DNA from: Enterocytospora artemiae | Lineage: Eukaryota > Microsporidia | Assembly (NCBI GenBank): GCA_038659295.1 | Contig: JASNGC010000005.1 | Span: 62,001-126,000, forward strand | DNA length: 64,000 nt | Reading direction: 5' to 3' | Shown here: piece after piece, positions 56,190-64,000 of the stretch | How the letters are laid out: every line of letters begins with the position of its first letter | Position numbering within the stretch: position 1 is the first letter of the stretch | Program-made: the position numbers and the translations under genes | The notes under the pieces: model-generated | Told to the model about the DNA's origin: nothing | Database searches by the model: none | Seen by the model: the letters and a program-made list of their open reading frames with translations, nothing else

Positions 56190-58769
56190 CTATATAAACT
56201 TTTGGACTCCCAATAGCCTTTCCTTATCTTCGATTGATTGGCACACCACAGTAACATCTGTACCATTCTTTATTGCTTTGGTTAGTTCGCAGGAAGTTTG
56301 CAAAAGCACATAACAGGACTTATGCACCACAGTAAGACAGTCCCTGCAACAAAATGCTTGATCCACAAATCCGTACAGAACCTCGTTACAATGATCGCAT
56401 AGAGTTCCTTTTGCAACAGTCTTCTTATAAAAAATATGGTTGTTAAATTCATACACTTTCTCATCGTCATCTATTTCAAATTCCGTGAGAGTAGAGTTTC
56501 TAGCTTTCTCGATTTCCAGTTGTAGAAATCCAATCTTCTTTTCAGACCCTATTTTTTGTTGATGCAGCTCGTCTAGAGGAGATCCTGAAAGAATATTCAT
56601 CAGATTCAGAAGACCCTTCAGAATATTCTGTTCATTGGCCAATTCCATCTCAAGAGACCGGAGCGAACGTCTTTGGGTGTTAGATGATTTTGTAGCTGAG
56701 ATCTCCTTCAAAAAGAATATCTTAAGGCACAGTGCGCGTTTTTTGTAAGTAAGATGATGATGCTCGCTAGGCTTCAGCTCCCTGATATAAATACTATTCA
56801 GAACATACTCAGTATTGTTAAATCTCAAGCAATTGTTCTCAATAAACACATTAACATCCTTGTTAGTTTGTAAATTAATCAATCTGAACGACTGTTTTAC
56901 GGCAACATGGACATCCTTTAGGCTTTTTTTGTAAAAGGCGAGCTCATCCTCCAGTTTCTTTCTGGTTACGATATCCTGCTCTATTCTCTGTTGATATTCT
57001 CGAATCTCCGTTTTGAATGTTCTTAGTTGCTTCTTTAGATCCTCAATATTCTTATCGTCAGAGAGCGATTCATTTTGAATGACAATCTCATTTCTTAAAT
57101 TCTCTGTTTCCTTGTAGAACCAATATGCAGTAGACTGAATCTCCTTAAGCTCTTCACAGAAATGCAGCCGATCAATGGTTTTTCTGAGGTCTTTCAAACT
57201 TTCCAAGATCGCCAAGTTTGCCTTTGGATCTTTCATCTCGCCCAATAATCTGTTTTTTTCTGAGATATCGCCTTTAATATTATTTAACTCACTTTTTTTG
57301 GCCAAAATGTCCGAGACGATCGATTCAACTTCGTCTCTTTTCAACAACAGATCATTAATTGACCTCTTTAAATTTGATCGGACATCTTCAATCTCCCGAG
57401 ACTTTTGCTCCTTTTCCTGCTTTAAATCCTCAATGGTCAGGTTGAGATCGTCGATTTCCAACATCTTGGATGAGATCATTTCATTGTATTCTGTTTCCAG
57501 CTGTTTCCGGTTTTCACTATTCATCTTCTCAATCAAATGAATTTCTGTTGTTGGTATAGTGTCATCGGATGAATTTTCTACATTCCTTTGGTTGCAGTAC
57601 GAGCCAGACTCCTTGGACGGCAGGCTGGAAATATCTAGTTTTTCAAGCCTGTCAAGCGGTAGGCTTTCGCTACCAACAATTGGAGCCAATTCGTTAATCA
57701 GCTGATCAAACAGAAAAGCAAACGTTTTGGAATATGTAGGATCAAAGGTAAAACCTATAAATTCAGAATAGCCGCCCTTTATTTTCGAGGTATCTGGTCG
57801 GAACTCTGTATCTAGAAAGTTGCTGATGTCACCACTACATTTGATTTTTGGCAAAAACGGAGGGGCGTGTGATTTCAGATTATCCCAGTTAATGCCACTA
57901 AAAAATGGATGCGACCGAATACTACCCCAGTCTAGCCTACTATCCTTAGGACAGATAAGCCTTTCCAGCAAGTCGCTTAGCTCAGGTGAAGCTGTTTCAA
58001 GTCTCTTGAAGTCAATGTTCTTTATCCTTGCGTATGTATCCTTCAAAATGTTTTCATAGAATGGAGTCTCTCCATACGCCATTTCATACAGAATCACCCC
58101 AAGTGCCCAATAATCCACACCTGCTCCGTATTCATTATGCTCCCCCTGTAACAAATCCACACAGACATAGTCAGGTGTTCCTACGGGTAATTCAGAACTG
58201 GCCTTCCCATCAACGAGTTCTGCAGAGCTCCCGAAATCACCCAGTTTTATATGGCCATCCTCTGCAATCAGAATATTGTCTGGCTTTAGATCCCTATGTA
58301 TAAACCCCATTTCGTGCAACTCATGGATTGCCTGGATAATTTCAGCAGCATAAAATTGCATCTGCTTTTCTGTAATGACATCTGCATTGGCCAGATATGC
58401 CATCAAATCACCTCCAGACACAAACTCCATGATATAATAAAGATATATTTCATCCTGGATGCATTCGTAAGCCTTTACCAGCCACTCAGACTTAGTAGTG
58501 GTCATAATTTCTTTTTCATTCATAAAAAACGCACTATTGGAATTCTGTTTGACACTAGCCTTACTCACTCTCTTCAAAGCATAGATTTCTCCCTTCCTCT
58601 CTGCAATAAACACCTCCCCATAACCTCCCTTTGCAAGGGTTTTGAGGATCTTGTAATCTGTTGCCTTTGTTTTATTCTGGTAGATATTCTGAAGTACAGG
58701 TGTGTTCAAATCTCTTCCAATTGTTTCAGTGATGTCAATTAAAATATTTAAATCTAGTTTTTTATGCAT
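56190..58769 (-). CDS. AGC kinase of the ROCK/MRCK type with coiled coil and C1 domain
   Basis: 859 residues. Kinase domain about 35-300: glycine loop LAKGGYGEVFIAERKGEIYA, catalytic HRDLKPDNILIAEDGHIKLG, DFGSS, activation segment GTPDYVCVDLLQGEHNEYGA with G-V-D-Y-W-A-L-G-V-I-L-Y-E. The AGC C-tail (FLPKIKCSGDISNFLDTEF) follows. Coiled coil spans about 415-620 (NRKQLETEYNEMISSKMLEI onward). A C1 zinc finger near the end (about 775-825) has HIFYKKTVAKGTLCDHCNEV, CCRDC and H-K-S-C. The order kinase, coiled coil, C1 is that of ROCK, MRCK and citron kinases, Rho/Cdc42 effectors that drive actomyosin contraction. No PH or CRIB motif is evident. CCC at 58770-58772 touches the ATG. Confidence 0.88.
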   Translation of the reverse strand: MHKKLDLNILIDITETIGRDLNTPVLQNIYQNKTKATDYKILKTLAKGGYGEVFIAERKGEIYALKRVSKASVKQNSNSAFFMNEKEIMTTTKSEWLVKAYECIQDEIYLYYIMEFVSGGDLMAYLANADVITEKQMQFYAAEIIQAIHELHEMGFIHRDLKPDNILIAEDGHIKLGDFGSSAELVDGKASSELPVGTPDYVCVDLLQGEHNEYGAGVDYWALGVILYEMAYGETPFYENILKDTYARIKNIDFKRLETASPELSDLLERLICPKDSRLDWGSIRSHPFFSGINWDNLKSHAPPFLPKIKCSGDISNFLDTEFRPDTSKIKGGYSEFIGFTFDPTYSKTFAFLFDQLINELAPIVGSESLPLDRLEKLDISSLPSKESGSYCNQRNVENSSDDTIPTTEIHLIEKMNSENRKQLETEYNEMISSKMLEIDDLNLTIEDLKQEKEQKSREIEDVRSNLKRSINDLLLKRDEVESIVSDILAKKSELNNIKGDISEKNRLLGEMKDPKANLAILESLKDLRKTIDRLHFCEELKEIQSTAYWFYKETENLRNEIVIQNESLSDDKNIEDLKKQLRTFKTEIREYQQRIEQDIVTRKKLEDELAFYKKSLKDVHVAVKQSFRLINLQTNKDVNVFIENNCLRFNNTEYVLNSIYIRELKPSEHHHLTYKKRALCLKIFFLKEISATKSSNTQRRSLRSLEMELANEQNILKGLLNLMNILSGSPLDELHQQKIGSEKKIGFLQLEIEKARNSTLTEFEIDDDEKVYEFNNHIFYKKTVAKGTLCDHCNEVLYGFVDQAFCCRDCLTVVHKSCYVLLQTSCELTKAIKNGTDVTVVCQSIEDKERLLGVQKFI

Positions 58770-59090
58770 GGGTGTTTATAAACAAAAATGTATTTTTTTC
58801 TCTTTGGCAAACAAATGGAGATTGCAGACTGGGATTTTGTGCCAGCATATAAGCTGTTGATCGCGCCAAGCGATTACAAATAAGAGATTTATCAGCAGAT
58901 GGTAGCAAGAATCCAATATTGCATAAAGAGCTCTATATTTGCAGTACTGCACTTGTTTCAGTATGTGACAAAAGCAAACCCTACCACATTGCTTTTCAGC
59001 GTAAATATAAAGAAGGATTATTGGCAACACATTCTGCTTGTACTTATTTTAATAGGATAAATAATGCAAGCCGCAGCACTTCTAAAATGT
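58770..59090. other. Intergenic, no gene seen
   Basis: Spacer between the ROCK-like kinase (5' end) and the V-ATPase C gene (3' end). No ORF with a start signal; an 84-codon minus-strand frame starts with a non-ATG codon or lacks a signal. Confidence 0.45.
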
Positions 59091-60029
59091 TTATTTCATA
59101 AAATCTTCAATTTCAACAGCAGTGATGGGATTCTCATCACAATCTGTGCCTTTTCCAACCAACCCTCCGTTCATTACGGATTTTACGATCTTTTTTAAAC
59201 TTTTACTTTGTACTATTCCATATTGGTAGTTGACTGGAATGCCATAGCGATGAAGTGATTCCACATATCCCTGGAAGAATACACAATGCATGTAGACATC
59301 GAAGCACTCATAAACCATGTTTAGCAAGCAGATGCTATAGTTAGTTTTACAAACTTCATATTCAGTTTTGATCTCCAAATTGTCCATTCGCTTCAAATGA
59401 TAGACCTTACTTATTTCCTCGTAAAGTTTATCTGCCTCTGATTTTATGCATAAAATTCTGAACAAACTATACTCCTTGTCGGTTTTTATCTTTTCCACAC
59501 ATTCTAAACTGATATATTTTTTAATAAACGCCAAGAATTCTCTATCTTCTTTTTTTTTGATAACTGCATAAAATGAGTCAATAAACTCATATTTCTCCTG
59601 TTTTAGGAATATTCTCAGGTTTAATTCTGACAAATCGCCTACTTCGTTTTTCATGATTTGATTCTGCTTGCATCTCATGCTTTGGTACACTTTATTTTGT
59701 TTGTTAAATTCTATTTTTACAAATTCCTTGTTGATGGATAAACCGTCGATTACTAGCTCAACCGCCCTCAAGGGATATTTATCTACATTCCATTCAAACT
59801 TGTCTGTGTTTAATTTTAGCTCTCCAAATTGATCATTTTCAAAAGTCTTAAATTTACAAATTATCTCTCGCAGAGATTTGGATACCTCGGAAGTTAATTT
59901 CCTAATAGTGCTTTCATGCTTTACTAGAGCACTAAATGTTACTGATTCTATGATAGGCATATTGTAAAGTGTGGTATTTAGCTTAATATTCTCTGGATTG
60001 TGTGGGATGACAATCAAATGGTGGGACAT
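59091..60029 (-). CDS. VMA5: V-type ATPase subunit C
   Basis: 312 residues. The N-terminus (MSHHLIVIPHNPENIKLNTT) equals the strand 'YWVISVP' of Vma5, and the middle is helical with the FEWNVDKYPLR segment (family: 'F.WD.AKYP'). The C-terminal part has FRILCIKSEADKLYEEISKV, then NYSICLLNMVYECFDVYMHC and YVESLHRYGIPVNYQYGIVQ, the strongest signature ('r.fVESvLRYGLPVnFqa'). Subunit C bridges the V1 and V0 sectors and controls assembly. Shorter than yeast (392). The frame opens 11 codons further up at 60062, but CCCC at 60032-60035 precedes the ATG at 60029, which also fits the family start. Confidence 0.9.
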   Translation of the reverse strand: MSHHLIVIPHNPENIKLNTTLYNMPIIESVTFSALVKHESTIRKLTSEVSKSLREIICKFKTFENDQFGELKLNTDKFEWNVDKYPLRAVELVIDGLSINKEFVKIEFNKQNKVYQSMRCKQNQIMKNEVGDLSELNLRIFLKQEKYEFIDSFYAVIKKKEDREFLAFIKKYISLECVEKIKTDKEYSLFRILCIKSEADKLYEEISKVYHLKRMDNLEIKTEYEVCKTNYSICLLNMVYECFDVYMHCVFFQGYVESLHRYGIPVNYQYGIVQSKSLKKIVKSVMNGGLVGKGTDCDENPITAVEIEDFMK

Positions 60030-60031
60030 TT

Positions 60032-60035
60032 GGGG
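60032..60035 (-). promoter_or_regulatory. CCCC start signal of V-ATPase C
   Basis: CCCC two bases before the ATG at 60029. It shortens the gene model by 11 codons. Confidence 0.6.
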
Positions 60036-60350
60036 TACAGTAAAGAACATAAATTGGGTCATGTAGCGTATAACTCAATCCATAGATATCACAAAGAAAG
60101 TTGTTGACATGAGGGACCCTTCCATACAGACAGTCTCCCTATTTCTAATATATTGGTACGAAGTATACAACCCTAAGCATCATAATCAGATTACAGCCAG
60201 CTTAGATGCTTTCATGTTCATAACTATATTTATCAACAGCTTGTAAGCCTCATTATGTCATAAACTCACAATATAAGCCCAGAAAGATTGATGACTGACT
60301 CTGGATGCCTCAGTTTTTATGCTTCAAATTTATTTTTATCAATTTCTAAA

Positions 60351-60353
60351 CCC
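60351..60353 (+). promoter_or_regulatory. CCC start signal of TAF9
   Basis: CCC directly before the ATG at 60354. It replaces an upstream TTG/ATG pair that would add about 22 leader-encoded residues. Confidence 0.6.
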
Positions 60354-60752
60354 ATGGCTGATGATAATCTGGCTCCTAGAGATGCAAAAGTAATCTCAGC
60401 TATTCTGAGATCTTTGGGAATTGAAGAGTGCGAGCCAAAGGTTATCGTGCAGCTGTTGGAGTTTGGTTACAAGTATTCTACGAATGTTTTGCAGGATGCT
60501 GAGTTATATGCTAAGCATTGTGAAAGAGACAGGATTTCTGCAAAAGACATTAAACTTGCACTACAAACGAAGGTTGCACAGCAGTTTTTACCTGCACCAG
60601 CAAGAAATCTATTACAAGCCAATGCAGATGCCATTAACAAAAATCCACTTACCAAGCCAGACGATGAGAATCTCATCAGGGCACCGAACCACAAGAGTGG
60701 GATGTATGGATTTGAGTATTCCCTTGGAGAAGACAAGGACTATGAAAAATAA
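60354..60752 (+). CDS. TAF9: TFIID/SAGA subunit TAF9
   Basis: 132 residues. A histone-fold domain at about 8-80 shows PRDAKVISAILRSLGIEECE, then PKVIVQLLEFGYKYSTNVLQ and the DAELYAKHCERDRISAKDIK segment with LALQTK, the TAF9 pattern. The conserved C-terminal region follows with FLPAPARNLL, then NPLTKP and IRAPNHK, which matches 'PPPRDFLL', 'NQTPLPLI' and 'LTAPNYRL' of TAF9. It pairs with TAF6 in the promoter-recognition complex. Normal size for a minimal TAF9. CCC signal before the ATG; AATAAA overlaps the stop. Confidence 0.92.
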   Translation: MADDNLAPRDAKVISAILRSLGIEECEPKVIVQLLEFGYKYSTNVLQDAELYAKHCERDRISAKDIKLALQTKVAQQFLPAPARNLLQANADAINKNPLTKPDDENLIRAPNHKSGMYGFEYSLGEDKDYEK

Positions 60753-60962
60753 ATGGGAATTTGTCGCTTTTTGTCTATTTGATGAATAAGAGATGATATA
60801 TATCAGGTATGCAGGCGCTTAAGATGCATTAAATTAGATTCAAGTAGGCTTTATATTGTTAGTCGGGTCATATTCTCAGCAAACACTTTTCCTCAACATC
60901 TATCTTACCACAGGATTTACGAGGCAAATTTCTTTTTCTTCTTACTAAATATTCACCCCAAG

Positions 60963-61463
60963 ATGGCCAGAAATAATCTTGATCGAAAGAATCAAGTTTC
61001 TGGAGAAATAGTCCATTTGGGAACATTCACGCATTTTTGTGAGGATCTTGTCGTGATGAAAATGGAGCATAGAAATATTCCCTATCCCAACTCGGTAGTT
61101 TTAATCAAAAAGAAGCCGATCGGGAAAATAGACGAAGTTTTTGGGAGGGTAGATGATGTTTATGCTTCTGTCAAGTTGGACAAGGGAGTTGCCAAAAATG
61201 ATATAGGAGAAGATCAGAAATTCGAGGCATATAAGGAAAAATTCATCTTTAAAGACAAATTTTTACCACGAGAAGAAGTAGAAAAAAAGAAAGAGGAATC
61301 CGATAAGAAAAAATCTGTTGGTATGAGGAATTTCAAGGGAGATAAGAAGAAGTTTCACAACGACAAGAGAAAGTTCATTGGGGATAAGAAGAATTTCAAC
61401 AACAGCAAGGGCAAAAAGCCCCAGGGAGATCATAACAGGAAAAAGCCATTTTCTAAAAAATGA
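60963..61463 (+). CDS. GAR1: H/ACA snoRNP protein GAR1
   Basis: 166 residues. The Gar1 core is at about 13-100: GEIVHLGTFTHFCEDLVVMK, then IPYPNSVVLIKKKPIGKIDE and VFGRVDDVYASVKLDKGV, the six-stranded barrel that binds Cbf5. The C-terminal tail is Lys-rich (KKFHNDKRKFIGDKKNFNNS) instead of the Gly-Arg-rich tail of most eukaryotes. GAR1 works in rRNA pseudouridylation in the nucleolus. CCCC at 60956-60959 supports the ATG. The gene follows TAF9 on the same strand after 210 bp. Confidence 0.93.
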   Translation: MARNNLDRKNQVSGEIVHLGTFTHFCEDLVVMKMEHRNIPYPNSVVLIKKKPIGKIDEVFGRVDDVYASVKLDKGVAKNDIGEDQKFEAYKEKFIFKDKFLPREEVEKKKEESDKKKSVGMRNFKGDKKKFHNDKRKFIGDKKNFNNSKGKKPQGDHNRKKPFSKK

Positions 61464-61563
61464 TTGCTTTAGTACATATTAAATTATTATTCTGATTAGA
61501 TGGCCAAACACGAATTTGTTTTAAACCCGTTTCAATTTATAAACAAATTACCTGGATTGTTTG

Positions 61564-62727
61564 ATGAATCTTTTCTCGCTTCTATTAACAACCATTCCAG
61601 GTAGCTCAGTAAGGGAAGCCACAGGTTTCGTAAAGCCACAGCGCGATTCTAAGGATACATATGTGCCGCCCCTAAATGATCAGTTTCTTTATGAATCATT
61701 TATCCCGTTGGAAGCTGTGACGTTCTATATTGGCGCATACCATCCAACTACAGTGGAGATAAATAAGCTGGTAAGGTGTATTTTGGGAGCAAAAGAAAAA
61801 ATTCTGAGGAATAAAAGTGTGATCGGAACATTTTTCAACTTCAGCGAAATAAAAACCGAAAAAGGTGAATTGGGAAGCATTATAGAATGCAGAAATTCCA
61901 TCATAGACCAGGATAGCTCCATGATATTCAAAAATATTTTAACAAGAAATCTGAACTACTTGGGACAAAGGATGATTGAAGAGACAAGCGGAAAAAACCC
62001 CGCAGAAAATGAGAATTATAATACTGTTAGATACACCAGGAAACATGATTATAGTGGTAGTAAGACAAATAGGGCTGTGACCTCTGTAGAAAAGATCTTA
62101 AAAGATCCAGGAAAGGATGAGGAGTATAAGAGTATGGTAAATAGACTTAGGGATGCTGTCTTAGACAACCTGAATATACAAAAGCGTCTAGAGTTGGAGA
62201 GAAAAGAGTTCTATAGGGAGTATGAGTCCATTTCAAAGTCTGAATTAAGAAATGCAGAAATTGCACTGAGCCTGGGCGGGTTTATCCTAAGATTACCCAG
62301 AATCTATACGGTTGTGGAGAAGTTGAATATACCGAATAAGAGTTCGGTTGTGAGACAATGGGTCAATGGACTGATGGCACCTGTATCGGAGCTATCTCTA
62401 AATATTAAACATAAAAGTCCGATTGATCAAAAAATAATAATAACCTCGTTCTTGAATGATTGTCTGTTTAGGAACGGAACCCGTCAGGATTCTGTATTTG
62501 AACTACGTTCAGAGATGCTATCCATGACTCAAATGTCTCTGACTGAAAGAATCGATGAAAATATAGCTCAGGAAACCGAAATTAAAAATATTATACGGGT
62601 CATAGAAAATACCAAGGGTGTTCCGATAAAAATTGTACACAACAGCGATGTTGTAGAGAAATTCATCACATATTTACTAACAAACCAAGATCTGGACAAA
62701 AACAAGTTGTTGGGGGTTTTTAAATAG
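61564..62727 (+). CDS. Unrecognised protein with hydrophobic N-terminus
   Basis: 387 residues. The N-terminus (MNLFSLLLTTIPGSSVREAT) could be a signal peptide or translated leader; no CCC signal precedes it, as with the other secreted genes here. The remainder is helical and charged, with YKSMVNRLRDAVLDNLNIQK then RLELERKEFYREYES in the middle and aromatic-rich segments near the start (YESFIPLEAVTFYIGAYHPT). No Cys outside two residues. No family recognised. Confidence 0.62.
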   Translation: MNLFSLLLTTIPGSSVREATGFVKPQRDSKDTYVPPLNDQFLYESFIPLEAVTFYIGAYHPTTVEINKLVRCILGAKEKILRNKSVIGTFFNFSEIKTEKGELGSIIECRNSIIDQDSSMIFKNILTRNLNYLGQRMIEETSGKNPAENENYNTVRYTRKHDYSGSKTNRAVTSVEKILKDPGKDEEYKSMVNRLRDAVLDNLNIQKRLELERKEFYREYESISKSELRNAEIALSLGGFILRLPRIYTVVEKLNIPNKSSVVRQWVNGLMAPVSELSLNIKHKSPIDQKIIITSFLNDCLFRNGTRQDSVFELRSEMLSMTQMSLTERIDENIAQETEIKNIIRVIENTKGVPIKIVHNSDVVEKFITYLLTNQDLDKNKLLGVFK

Positions 62728-62948
62728 GGATATCTCACCAAGGCGATAGACTAGAGCTAAATACTATCAATCGTACAGTTTCCAGGAACTTGTATGTAAT
62801 GGGTTGCAGTGCCTTTTAAATCTTGGCATAAATAAAAGACTTAAAACATTGATGCTTAGATATATCTTAATGCTGTGAAATACCATAAAATATATCCCCA
62901 GCGACACTATTGGGCTGAAAATTTTATTTATTATTAAAAGACCAAAAT

Positions 62949-63020
62949 AGCACAGCTTGGATTCGAACCAAGAACCTCTGGGTTATGAGCCGAGCGCGCT
63001 AGCCATTGCGCCACCGTGCT
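62949..63020 (-). tRNA. tRNA-Met (CAT anticodon, elongator type)
   Basis: A 72-nt cloverleaf: acceptor AGCACGG pairs with CTGTGCT (one G-U), D-stem GCGC/GCGC, anticodon loop CTCATAA with CAT, T-arm CTTGG-TTCGAAT-CCAAG. No intron and no encoded CCA. The anticodon stem CTCGG/CCCAG contains one C-C mismatch at its middle pair. The elongator type is inferred from the first A-U pair and the T-loop TTCGAAT. The acceptor starts with A and is not of the initiator type by eye. Confidence 0.93.
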
Positions 63021-63159
63021 TGGTTCTTCCTCAGGCGCAACCATAACAGTGTATGATGAATCAGCGAGCAACCATTTATTTATCACATCAAAAACATTCT
63101 TAATATATAGATTAGCTTATAAATTAAATGTATTTCGTGCATTGCTATTGATATTCAAT

Positions 63160-64000
63160 TTATTCCATTCTCCAATTTATTCCATTTTGAATTAGTTTAT
63201 CAACCAATGCAGTTTTGTAGAATGCCTCTGCAGGTGTCAAGACACCAAATGAGGAGTCTGAGTTATTCAAACCACCTCGATTCTGTCTCCTAATGCAAGG
63301 CTCCCTCATTTCTAGGGTGTCTGGAGATTCATCGAGCTGTTCCAGCATTGTATATGCACTTTGAGTCAAAAATATCGCTGTAGATCTGTATCCCGGATCC
63401 GTTCCTGAAATTGTTAGTGTTTTCTCCAATCTTTTATTGTTTCGAATTCCATTTGCAACAAAAGTCACTGAAAATGCCGTATTTGACAACTGCTTGTCTG
63501 TTGGATGTGTTTTTGATACAATTCCACAAGAGAATATGCTTGGGTATCTTTTGTATAGATCATAAAAGAAGTCATATCTGACTGTTTTATAGATAATAAA
63601 GCCAATTAAATAGTACAAAACTAAATTTAAGAAAGACCCGACATTTAGGTATGGAGAATAAGAGTAATTGAATAAGCCTAAGCTTCTGAACACAGTGGAG
63701 CTTCTTCTCACAACTGCTCCATCAGAACCCATAAACCTAACAAGAAATCCATTGCAATTAATTTTTTTGTTTGGGACAGTACAATGAAATTTAGGGTTTT
63801 TACAGTTGATAGTTGGCGAGGAATTACCTTTATGAGGCCCAAGAATTTTCTTCCTAACGCTTTCTAACAGCGAAACCCAGGTTGTAACATTAATACACCC
63901 ACCCTTCACGGAAATAGCACTCTGGATTTCACAAGTATCAAACTCCCTAGCCAAGAATACTGCTCCAATGTCTGCAGGAATAGAATCAAATCCACATGCC
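63160..64000 (-). CDS. Saccharopine-dehydrogenase-like oxidoreductase (SCCPDH family), 5' part missing at the window edge
   Basis: The frame is open to the right end of the window, so only the C-terminal 280 residues or so are present. The first visible residues, ACGFDSIPADIGA, match the 'CGFDSIPSDLG' motif of SCCPDH proteins. FMGSDGAVVRRS also matches (family: 'FMGSDVSVVRRT'), and so do DPGYRSTAIFLTQSAYTML and FGVLTPAEAF at the end (family 'GGVFTPGAAF'). One hydrophobic segment at about FLNLVLYYLIGFIIYK. The NAD-binding N-terminal domain lies outside the window. Substrate is unknown in this family; association with lipid droplets is known in animals. Confidence 0.85.
   Translation of the reverse strand, partial: ACGFDSIPADIGAVFLAREFDTCEIQSAISVKGGCINVTTWVSLLESVRKKILGPHKGNSSPTINCKNPKFHCTVPNKKINCNGFLVRFMGSDGAVVRRSSTVFRSLGLFNYSYSPYLNVGSFLNLVLYYLIGFIIYKTVRYDFFYDLYKRYPSIFSCGIVSKTHPTDKQLSNTAFSVTFVANGIRNNKRLEKTLTISGTDPGYRSTAIFLTQSAYTMLEQLDESPDTLEMREPCIRRQNRGGLNNSDSSFGVLTPAEAFYKTALVDKLIQNGINWRME

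Larger units (their letters stand above)
60030..60353. other. Divergent promoter region
   Basis: Between V-ATPase C (minus) and TAF9 (plus), with start signals at both ends (60032-60035 and 60351-60353). No separate gene. Confidence 0.5.

Noticed and set aside
1..64000. CRISPR arrays, insertion sequences, rRNA genes or riboswitches
   Set aside because: None seen. The gene content is eukaryotic; the only tandem repeats are the PTP3 array and the 42980-43095 pair, and no transposase or rRNA was recognised.

Overview
The window is best explained as a nuclear chromosome segment of a microsporidian (an obligate intracellular fungal relative). The reasons are: about 40 tightly packed, intron-less, AT-biased genes on both strands; a polar-tube-protein-3-like gene; several secreted or GPI-anchored proteins of spore-wall type; shortened but clearly eukaryotic housekeeping proteins; and a C-triplet (CCC, or CCCC/CCCCC) lying 0-14 nt upstream of the start codon of 29 gene models, which is the known microsporidian core-promoter/start signal. 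This signal was used to correct many starts: SEC13, NOP2, the SANT protein, CDC48, IQGAP, tricalbin, V-ATPase C, TAF9, CUS1 and others all have a T-rich open stretch in front of the real ATG that would otherwise add a false N-terminus. I cannot name the species. Spacing is looser (often 200-600 bp) than in Encephalitozoon.

Layout. 0-9 kb: SEC13-like WD protein, a polar tube protein 3-like gene with a C-terminal 48-bp repeat array broken by a 17-bp duplication, diphthine synthase (DPH5), a loose 0.7-kb gap with one doubtful tiny ORF, and a secreted Pro/Asn/Met-rich protein that may be another polar-tube or spore-wall component. 9-24 kb: NOP2 rRNA methyltransferase, an 80-codon YOS1 gene, a disordered protein with a terminal Cys cluster, a three-SANT chromatin protein, several unrecognised proteins, a secreted subtilase, an NCS-1/frequenin-like myristoylated calcium sensor, a 61-residue orphan and a secreted single-pass membrane protein. 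24-37 kb: SMC2, an orphan, a gamma-tubulin complex (GCP) protein, an MscS channel, a small polytopic membrane protein, a SAS-6-like centriole protein and guanylate kinase. 37-47 kb: CDC48, an IQGAP and a tricalbin/extended synaptotagmin, all on the minus strand. 47-64 kb: a GPI-anchored surface protein, a glycerophosphodiester phosphodiesterase, alpha-COP, CUS1/SF3B2, a CDC4-like F-box WD protein, a ROCK/MRCK-type kinase with a C1 domain, V-ATPase subunit C, TAF9, GAR1, an orphan with a hydrophobic N-terminus, an elongator tRNA-Met and the 3' part of a saccharopine-dehydrogenase-like oxidoreductase that runs off the right edge.

Together the recognisable genes cover early secretory traffic (SEC13, YOS1, alpha-COP), membrane contact and lipid turnover (tricalbin, GDPD), the spore invasion apparatus and wall (PTP3, secreted proteins, subtilase), chromosome and cell division (SMC2, GCP, SAS-6-like, IQGAP, ROCK-like kinase, CDC4-like), and RNA/protein synthesis (NOP2, GAR1, DPH5, TAF9, CUS1). 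The observation I consider most novel is the SAS-6-like gene at 35250-36338: SAS-6 builds the centriole cartwheel, and microsporidia have no centrioles or flagella. The IQGAP and the ROCK/MRCK-like kinase are also more than a reduced parasite genome would be expected to keep.
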